From: Typhlomys cinereus
Lineage: Eukaryota > Chordata > Mammalia > Rodentia > Platacanthomyidae
Length of the DNA: 64,000 bases
Assembly (NCBI GenBank): GCA_023101885.1
Contig: JALPQD010000076.1
Location: 3,812,897-3,876,896, forward strand
Direction of reading: 5' to 3'
The first letter of the stretch is position 1; each line of letters starts with the position of its first letter. The position numbers and the translations under genes are program-made. This document shows, one piece after another, positions 55,661-64,000 of the stretch. The notes below the pieces were generated by a model that was not told the DNA's origin, did not search any database, and saw nothing but the letters and a program-made list of their open reading frames with translations.

Positions 55661-57365
55661 GTGCTGAAGAATTGCAGTAAAAAATTTACTATGTCAAACT
55701 AAAGGAGGCAGGCAACCTGAATTTGTGAGACATGTTTTCATTAGGCATGTTTAAAGCTAACGAGTTTATTGCTTCTTCACACTCGGAGTAACTTGAACTA
55801 TTTATGCAAAGACAGCAGTTTCCTCTTAGGGGATCTTGGAAGACCTACAGATGAGCATTATTTACAATTAACGTGTCAGTCTTAAAGTATCATTTGTAAT
55901 TAACATTTCAGTTAATGGAAGTTATACTTCTAACTTATTTTAAAGGGATTTTAAGAAACAACTCATTTTAGTTATTTAAGTCGAGCAATTTAAGTTATAA
56001 TTCTTTTCATTTTTGATTCACTCAACAAACTTTAGGTCAGTCCTGTAACTGGCTTAAAATAAACCAGTTTTGGACCAATACAATTTAATGTGGAGGGTGG
56101 ATTTGTTGTCATCCTTGTGTGTGTCCTCTATTTAAAATGACTGAGACTGGTCATTTGGATAGCTGTGTGATTCACATTGTCATGATCACATGATTAAAGT
56201 CTCCAAGGGACTGGACTGAGTGCTATCAACCCAGAGTCTTCTTTCAAAGAGACTCTAAAAAATATCAGCGTGTGCCTGCTTTTCTGACCAACTTGCCTGC
56301 AACAGAAATTTCAGTTCTGCTTCACAAGGTCAGAGATCATCAGCCTTTACTGCTTTCCCTGACATTGAAATAAAGAGTGATGCGTGCAGTGGGCAGACTG
56401 CTTGGGCACAGTGGCCGGTGCCTGCTTAGGTCCAAGTGATTCAGATGCAGTCCTATTGCTGTATGGGTTTTCTTGCCAGCTCCACCAGAGACTAAAGCTT
56501 CTATACGTAATATAAAACCTCAACATTTACAACAGAAAGGCACCGCAAGAACTCTCCAGCATTAAGTGCTGCTAGGATTTTATTTGGAGGAGTTTTCTTT
56601 TAGAGTGTAATATCCTTTCCCTTTCTTTGGCAAAATAGAATGGAGAGAACTTGGATGGAATGCTGCTGCTTATGAAAAGTCTCACCATGGTCATATAAGC
56701 AAGTCTGTCACCCTTGATTGGAAAGTAATAATTCATAAAATTTAATGTTATTATCATCCCTCTGCCTGGAGTGATAGATATTCTTAGGGCTTTCTTTCTT
56801 TCTTTCTTCTTTTTTTTTTTTTTTAACCAAAAAAAGTTTAAAATTGAATTTGTGACTCAAAAAGATTGGTGGTTCAAATGTTAAGTTTCCTGCTGAGTAA
56901 CTGTGAAAACAATTCCAGAGCAGCCAGTAGTGTGTCAGGAATGGCAGTTTTATTAAACGTCTTGATGGAGTGCGATGGAAATACGCTTTCAGTGTCTTTG
57001 TCCAGCCCGTTTTGCCACAAAAATAATAGTGTTCTGATGGACAACGGTGTTTCCCTTCACACCATCTATTTGATTATCCTGCTAGTCCAGGCTCTCTGCA
57101 AAGTTGGTTCTAAGGAGAGAGAGGTGTTTTTGTGAGCTTCAGATCTATATGGTTCTTTGGCATGAGCCAGGGAATTGTACTCAGAGATGAGTGATCTAGA
57201 TGCACGTCATCAGATAATTCCATGGTATGGAAAGTGCTTTAATTGTGATAAGCAATCCCTTTGGTTGAACAGAGTGAGGTAGTACAGAGTGGCATTGCGG
57301 GTGGTGGGAGGAAATGCCTTCCAGTGAGGCAGGTTGCAGTCAGGTCCTTAAAGCAACTGGGTTGG
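55661..57365. other. Repeat-poor unique sequence
   Basis: No transposon is recognised over about 1.7 kb, apart from a CTTT/T tract at 56796-56824. The ORF at 56866-57135 (89 codons) begins with MVVQMLSFLLSNCE and has no family motif. This stretch is a candidate for conserved non-coding DNA, but I cannot show conservation from one sequence. Confidence 0.3.
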
Positions 57366-57870
57366 GCCTCCCCATCCTTAGGCTCTTACAATCTTGCCTA
57401 AAGAAGGGGAGGACCAATGATATGCAAGATACTCACAAGTCAGGGATGCAGCAGCCAGCATATAGCCAAATATGATTGGACTTTGCCTGAGCTACACAAT
57501 GGCTGACATGTCAATGACCCCCACAAAGTCTATCACAGATGACAGGGGACGAGGCTTTGGGCAGTAGGATGCTTAGAGGCAAGGGGCAAAACAGTCATAA
57601 TAGAGTTCCCATGCTAGGCGGCAGCACAAGAAGGGGCCCCAAGCTATGCCACTGAGTCTCAAACCCTCACTAGGGTAGAGGAGTCAGAGGGAGGTTTGGT
57701 ACCCACATAAATGGATGCTCTGGGGGATGGGAAGAGGCAGTAGGCTCTGGAAGAAGGGGAGGGAGGGAGAGAGAAAGAAGGGAGAGTGCATGGGAACGAC
57801 AGGGCAGGGGAAGGAAGAAGAGGGGGTACCTATTGAACTTGTATGATTAGGCAAAAATAAAATTAAAGAA
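57366..57870 (+). mobile_element. L1 3' end stub
   Basis: L1 3' UTR colinear with 25110-25640: CTCCCCATCCTTAGGCTC, GATATGCAAGATACTCACAAG, GACATGTCAATGACCCC, the purine tract (57740-57830), and AAAAATAAAATTAAAG. Flanks AAAGCAACTGGGTTGG (57350-57365) and AAAGGAACTGGGCTGG (57871-57886) match at 14 of 16 bases, a decayed target duplication. Confidence 0.85.
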
Positions 57871-57886
57871 AAAGGAACTGGGCTGG

Positions 57887-59355
57887 AAGGCAGGGAGGAG
57901 AATGGCCCATATGTGGGAAGATTGCTGTCACCCAATGGAAACCTGGCAAGTTCATTTTAAAAGGTATCTTTCAATTATGAAAACTGGCTGGCTTTGAAGG
58001 ACACTTGGCAGTTGGGCTTTGCAAAAACATTTGCACTGGCAGCGGGAGAGGACCTTCTCTTTACTGGTTTGGGGGTGGAGCGAAGAAGGGAAGAAAAAAG
58101 GAACATTTTGCAGTTTCATCCCAGTTTTCTCTCTCCCTCTTTTCCATAAATGCAAAGGGTGGTTTTTTTTTTTTTCAAGGTCCTACATCAGCGTTATCTG
58201 ATGTGCTTTCGTGGACTTGTTCAAATCACTAATCAAAAATCTTTAAGAACTAAATATCTGTTTTGATTTCTACCCCCCACCCACAGGCCTGTCTCTAACT
58301 CAGAGACAAAATGTCACTTTTCTCTGTGTCTTTATTCCTCCACCGCCGCAGGGCAAAATCATGGCTGCTAGAAAAATAAAAGTAGTAAGATTCCAGTTTT
58401 TGCTGCCTGGGGATTCACCTTTGTTTCCCATGGAAATGGACAAAGTGAAATTGACCGTTGAGCTCTTTGTGCATTGACTAGCTTTGAGAACTGGTGTTTT
58501 AAAAGATTTGGGGCATAAATAAAGAAGGAGAAAAGCAACCGTGGGTCACTGTGGCTGGATTTCACTCCACACCAAAAGTCCTTCTTGGAGAACGCCATGG
58601 TCAGACCTAGAATGACTTCTTTTTTGGGTGGAAATGTAGCATATGAGAACGGAGCCTCTCTTCCCACTGGGAGACATGTCCCTGCCATCAAAACTATTTT
58701 TGCTTAGATCATCAGGGACAGAAGAAGGCAAGGAAGTCCCAGACTGCCAAGTGGCTGATGTTCAAGTGCATCTCGAACTTCTAGGAAGACAGATGAGCTC
58801 ACACCAGTGATTTTGGATTCCCTGTGCCTTAAAGCATCTGTCTGTAATATAACTGGCTAATTTTATCCATACCACTCCACCAACCAAGTGCATCTAGTCC
58901 TGCTCTATAATTTGTGTATATGTGTACAAGTCGCTGCTTCTTTGGTGTTTATCCCCAACAGAATCAAATAGATGTTGTAAACGTCTATAGCATCTACTCA
59001 GAAACATAGGGGTAATAGCTAATGAAAACAGCCCAGCACCCCACTCACACTCTAATGCCTGAAATATGACCTTCTTTTTCTGTGTGTTGTCTGCTTATGA
59101 TTTGGTTTTGGATACTTAACTTCTAAAGGAAGTCCAGCTGCCTCCAGAAGTAAAGCTTTTGGCTCCTTAAATTCACAGAAGGAATATTTAGGAATCTGCA
59201 TGTGAAGCACCTATGGGGATCATGGACTCATTCTGTGGACAGGAAAAAAGACTAGCAATACGACTCTAGGGGAGAAAGCTAGCCTAGTGCTAAGGAGGAA
59301 ACCAGGCTGTCTTGATTTGCCAGTTGGTTTATCATCTTCTTTCCTATCTTTAGCC
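57887..59355. other. Repeat-poor unique sequence
   Basis: No element recognised. A CACCGCCGCAGGGCAAAATCATGG segment at 58340-58363 resembles a splice acceptor or Kozak context by eye, but the frame after it closes at once. Treat as unexplained. Confidence 0.3.
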
Positions 59356-59359
59356 TTTA

Positions 59360-59700
59360 CCTCTTGTGGTATTATGGATAATGCCTCCAGACATGCCCAG
59401 ATCCTAACCCCCAACCCCTATGGATATGGCATCTTTTGCAGAAAAGGGCATTTTTGCTAATACCATTTAAGTGAGGGTCTTATGATAGAATCCTGACCTT
59501 AGATTATCTAAGGGGACCACTGTCATTGTATGGGTTGTTACAGAGGAATGCAGCAAGATCAGACAAGATGCAACCCTGGATGACAGGCCGAGGAGACAGC
59601 CTTGGAAAGCAATCATCAGTCTGTTGATAGACAGATGGAGGAGACAGCCATTAACAACAGCAGAGACATGGGCAGACACAGGCAGTTCACTGGTATCACT
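59360..59700 (+). mobile_element. Old MaLR (MLT1-like) LTR, partial
   Basis: CCTCCAGACATGCCCAGATCCTAACCCC, TATGGATATGGCATCTTTTGCAG and TTAGATTATCTAAGGGGACCACTGTC echo the first half of MLT1-type LTRs (CCTAATCCC ... TTTGCAG ... GGATTATC). Diverged. Confidence 0.45.
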
Positions 59701-59752
59701 GCATTTGAAGAAAATGTAGAGATAGTAAGGAAAAAGAAATGGGATAAGACAA

Positions 59753-59845
59753 AGGATTGGGACAGATGATAAAGCTCAATGGTAGGGTACTTGCCTAGAT
59801 GTGTGAGACAGTTAGTTCAATGCTAGCATCACCAAAGATTAAATA
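59753..59845 (+). mobile_element. ID SINE
   Basis: GGGACAGATGATAAAGCTCAATGGTAGGGTACTTGCC is an ID/BC1-type head (A box near the start, B-box region AGTTAGTTCAATGC), followed by ATCACCAAAGATTAAATAAAG. It is the short rodent ID form without a long body, unlike the SINE family that dominates the window. Confidence 0.8.
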
Positions 59846-60325
59846 AAGAATCATTACACAAACCATACCGATATTCTCAATATCTTTCACAATAGATTGC
59901 CATTAGGACACTTGCTATTCTATATCAGTCTCTAATTTCCATAAGTGAAGTTTCTCTTCCTTCCTGGGGTATCCGAAAAATACCTGCAGGAGTGAAGAGT
60001 AGCTTTACACTCCCTTAACTCCATTCCCTTAATTGCTGGACAGAAGACACTGAAAAATGTACATTGAGGCATGTTGGTCACCCTCAGTGGAAGGGAGACT
60101 GTGGCTTCTGTAAGGAATGGAGAGGAATGTTCAGAAATAGGGGTGCCACATCTTCCCACAGTTGCTACAAGTTCACATGCGCAAGGAAACAAAGGTTTGT
60201 ATGATTCACCTCCTTCAATTTCATGCTGAAATTCCATTCCCATCATGTGGTATTGGAACAAGAGGGGGCAGATACATAAGGGGTGCTTTGGTCACTCAGG
60301 GTGATCAATGCCTTTCTGCAGGCCT
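59846..60325. other. No recognised feature
   Basis: Unique-looking sequence; the ORFs at 59932-60261 (-) and 60162-60353 (+) overlap and lack motifs. Confidence 0.3.
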
Positions 60326-60329
60326 GAGC

Positions 60330-60541
60330 TATCACATGGTTTTTAGAAAGTGAGGCTGTTATTCATGTCTTGCTTCTTCCATATGCACCTGTTTACTCTG
60401 TCATCTTGTAGCACGATGTCCTCATCAGACACTCCTGCTACGCTATCAAGCTTGCCAGTCTCCAGTGCCAAGCCACAATATACTTTCTCTTTTAGAAATT
60501 ACTCAGGCATCCTGTTACAGTAATAGAAGACAGACTAATGC
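60330..60541 (+). mobile_element. Old MaLR (MST/MLT1-like) LTR, 3' half
   Basis: GAAAGTGAGGCTGTTATTC, CTTGCTTCTTCCATATGC, CTTTCTCTTTTAGAAATTACTCAGGCATCC and GACAGACTAATGCAG correspond to the 3' half of MST/MLT1 LTRs (TATAAATTACCCAGTCTCGGG ... GGACTAATACA). Confidence 0.6.
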
Positions 60542-63500
60542 AGATGAAGTCTCCAAGTCCTTCATGATAGTAACCAGGATTGCTTTCTCTGTTACAGGAA
60601 TTATCCTCAATTTCCTGTGTTTTTCCTTCCTTACCTTCACGTCCAGCCTAGGGAAGGATCGCACATATGCAACAATGAGATGGAACTCTGGGTCAGAAAG
60701 CCAGCGGGCTATGCTAATGGAAGCCATGTGTCCCTGGCAGGAGAGGCCCTCCCAGGGGCTCCATTAGGTGGTCACTGCCTGCCCACAGCAGCCAGACCCT
60801 CCATGGCAGCATACACTCCGAGTTTTCTAAACAGGAGTTTTCCAAAAACAACACCACAAAGTGATCCCTCCTCTTCTCTTTGTGATGGTCCGCGGAGTGG
60901 CCAAGGCAGGCTTGGGTAGCAAGAGTATAATCACTTTTTTATTTTGGGAAGCAAAAAAAGCACGTCTACTTGTTGGCAGCTAAAATGCTGGCATGGACCA
61001 GAGGGAAAAGTATAGATTACACATCTCCCCAATGCCCTTGTTTATCTAAACCAACCCCCGGGGCAAAGACTTTGGCAAAGTTCTCTGTAGTCGCCTTTGA
61101 GGAATCTACCAGAAGTCTTATTCTTTTGTTTTGAAATGTGAATATCAGTTGTTAAAAATATGAAAAGAAATACAATAAGACAAAAACAATGATTTAGTGA
61201 CCTTGTGTTTCCTTCTACCCTGTCTCTACACACCCTCGCTGCCAGGACTTGGGGATAGGGTTGCTCATGCCCTGGATGTCTATGCCAGCCTCTCCCAGCC
61301 AGGTCTGAGCCAATAGAATCCGCAACCCCCTGGAAAGTCTTTCCACTCTTACTTAGGTTTCTATAAGGAACCACTATCATCACAATGACATGGAGAGTCC
61401 ACTGACTTTCGCTGTGAGATGAGGGGATCGACACGCTTACGGCCATTTTATAATATAGAATTATAAAAATTAGAATCAGAGGTTTTTTTTCTTTTTCTTT
61501 ATTTTTTAAGCAGAATTCCAATTGAATTCAGATAACTAAAAGTGATAGCTTGTCACTAAGAATCAGAGGTCTTGATGGCTGGGTTCTAGTCGTAGCCCTG
61601 TGGCTTTTAGTCACATGTTTGTGGAGCAGTTTCTAGAATGGGTTAACTGATATAGGATGATGGTATCATTCTCTAGGTAGGTAGATAAGATGCGGACAGC
61701 TGGCTCCATACTTTGGTAGACTTGCAAGTTAGAAAGTATGTCCTTCTTTTATCTCTTCCTATGGAGATGATAATTATTATGTACTTTTCTGCCATGATGA
61801 TAGACTCTAACCAAGAAATATGAGACAAGTTATTTGGGTCCTGTGTTTATTCAGCAATGGGAAGATGAAACTGACATGCATACCACTTATTGATGTCTTT
61901 CAATACACATATTCTCATAAATGTTATTCTATTGACTTATCACAGGACAACATTGGTAGAGAAATAGAACCAACTGGTACAAGCAATGATCACAACAAAA
62001 ATGTGTGTGACAGCTATTGACTCCAAACTATGCAAAAAAATTTATAAAATTTTTCATAAAATAAAAAATACTATACCTTGTCTATAACCTTACAAAGGAT
62101 TGTGATGGAAATAGCCTCAATTGCTGGTTCCTTCCAAACCCTGAAGCTGCTATAGGACTGTGTGTTCTTGAGAATATAAATGCTTCTATGGCTTAATAGA
62201 TCCCAGGTTGGTGATGCTTCAAGATCAAAAACATTATCATCATTAAAGTGCTATGTTTCGGGGGCCCCTACCTTGGTCTAAAAGACTTGGGACTTACTTT
62301 TTTTTTGGCATTACTTGTTGGAAATCTACCTGGTCAGAAACAGGTTTGCAGCCATGCCTCTGGAAGTGGAGAAGACAGAATTGAACTCAGCACAGTTTGT
62401 GCCTCTCCAAATGGTTGATTCTGGATTTGTCCCAAAATCAGACTTCTGACGAAAAATGTATCATGTAGTTGGTTTACTCTTGGCAAACCAAGACTTCCTG
62501 TTTTTCAGAAAACAGATTTAAAGAGGCTTAGACAAGGGACTCGAGAGCTTTCTTGCACACCAATCAGTTCTTGCAAAATAGCATTTTAATTATTTAAGTA
62601 CAAGTGAATCAGAAACATCTGAATTAAATTTTCTTGAGGAAAAAAGTACAATTGGCTTTTGAAACTGAAGAGAGAAAGTGCTTGGATGGCTAAAAACCAT
62701 TTAGGGTTTTGTGGTAACCCTAAAGTGTTTGAAAAACAATTTACATATTTGATGAGCTCAAAATGTCTCCAGAATAGGCCTTATTTGAAGGATAAAATGG
62801 ACAATAAATGTAGACATTTAAAACAAGGGTTATATTGAGTTCCATTTTATAGGGTCTTGGATTTGGTAACCAAAGTTGAAAAGTCCTGATTTTAATTTTT
62901 TACACAGTGCATGTTGGAAACTACCAACACTAGACTTTTCACGGTATCATGATAGGATAGCTAGTCCTATAATAATTTAATAGAATTTTGAAATTATTTT
63001 CAATGGAGTCTGTCTTGTACAAAGGGCAAATTAGTTCAGATAATCAAGAGTATTCCTAGCCTCACAGCACTGGGGCTGCAACATGTTCTCCTATAAAATG
63101 TGTTATGTGTATAGTTTGGGGAATTTTAGGTTTGGTTATAACCATGAAGATTCGCCATAAGATTCATGAATGCTTGTTACTCAATTTGTACTGTCCCTGT
63201 GTTTGTCCAGAAAGCTCCTGTTTAATCAGAAGTGGTTCCTGGGGAGTGGCTACATTTCAGTTCATCACAGGGAGTTGATTTTCTCGCTGGCCAATGGTGA
63301 AGTTTAGGTGGGAAATAAAACCAGATGTCCATTAAAAAACATCCAGGAGACTGGAGATAACTTATCAGTTGAAATTTGCTGTGAAGGAATGATGTGTTCT
63401 GCAATTGAATGGTAAGAAACTCAATGCCCTTAAAGCTAGTAGAGTGGTTTCTGTCTCTATGCCAGTGACAGGCAAAGCATTTGAATCCTTTCCCTGATCT

Positions 63501-63800
63501 GTGGATGTCTGTCTGTGAACAGAGAGGCAACACAAGCTCTTTGTCAAAAGAGGTAGAACTACGACAAGGTAAACTTCTACTGGGACTATACGTGGGCTTG
63601 GCTTCTCTAACAGTAGCTTCACTAACAGTATCTCTGCTCCTTCTAAGACGTTTATAAACCACAGCTGGGCCTGTTGCTTCATGCCTGATTTACTAATGTC
63701 TAGATGGTATACAACAAATGCCTGTTGAGCTGGTTTTGAACGGTGGGGTCATATTTTCACCTCATAATGACACCTCTCATTAATTTTTGCATCACTGCTT
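60542..63800. other. Repeat-poor unique sequence
   Basis: About 3.3 kb with no transposon that I recognise and no defensible exon. ORFs at 60465-60919, 61042-61521 (-) and 63222-63682 (-) overlap in different frames without motifs. It contains AT-rich stretches (62025-62075) and ordinary sequence. Confidence 0.3.
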
Positions 63801-63804
63801 TTAA

Positions 63805-63905
63805 TTTGAACAAAGCATCTCACAGTAGCCTGGTCTGGGCTTGAACTGACAATTCCCCTGTCTTGTTCTGCCTCCCAAGTGCTGGAATGATAAGCAAGAG
63901 CCAGC
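63805..63905 (-). mobile_element. B1-like SINE fragment, antisense
   Basis: CATCTCACAGTAGCCTGGTCTGGGCTTGAACTGAC and CTGCCTCCCAAGTGCTGGAATGATAAGC are reversed B1 blocks. Confidence 0.7.
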
Positions 63906-64000
63906 AACCTGGCTGTATCATTACTTTACTGAGTCTCGATTCTGTATGAGAACCGATGCACAGAGTGACCTAGCCAGATGTCTTCCTTGCCTCTTGCTGG

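Noticed and set aside
60465..60919. Two 100-codon plus ORFs and a 70-codon minus ORF over the same DNA
   Set aside because: They overlap in different frames, and the first begins inside an old LTR. No family signature.

Overview
The window is nuclear DNA from a mammal, almost certainly a rodent, and it is built mainly from layers of retrotransposons. I find no intact protein-coding gene, rRNA, tRNA gene or CRISPR array. The evidence for a rodent is the mix of repeats: B1 (7SL-derived), ID, B2/B3-like and B4-like SINEs, young rodent-type L1 with a G-rich 3' UTR, and many ERVL-MaLR (MT/ORR1-like) LTRs. The most active-looking SINE has a tRNA-derived head joined to a long body that is not murid B2. 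That would fit the Dip-type SINEs of jerboas and relatives (Dipodoidea), but this lineage call is inference.

Positions 1-9200: a GC-rich tandem duplication at the left edge, ancient L1 fragments on both strands, an L1 ORF2 relic split by an LTR, and several SINEs including an inverted pair. Positions 9200-16670: solo LTRs with clean 5-bp target duplications, a B2-like SINE split by one of them, a GATA/GACA microsatellite, and a short minus-strand ORF with a signal-peptide-like start near 15.2 kb.

Positions 16671-25734 hold the main structure. An MaLR LTR is split by a full-length L1 (17012-25643; 14-bp target duplication). That L1 is itself split by a young SINE in ORF1 (16-bp duplication) and by a complete minus-strand MaLR provirus in its 3' UTR (5-bp duplication, recognisable primer-binding site and polypurine tract). 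Without its inserts the L1 is about 6.3 kb. Its ORFs are broken by frameshifts and stops.

Positions 25735-53500 are repeat-rich spacer: further L1 3' ends on both strands, one of which (38086-38604) looks like an L1 3' transduction; an MaLR LTR plus internal region (49419-50700); and old and young SINEs. From about 53.5 kb to the end, young insertions are nearly absent. Only B1, ID, MIR, old MaLR LTR and one L1 3' stub are visible, so this part is the best place to look for conserved non-coding or exon sequence. Elements do not cooperate as genes here; the order of insertion is the main readable history.
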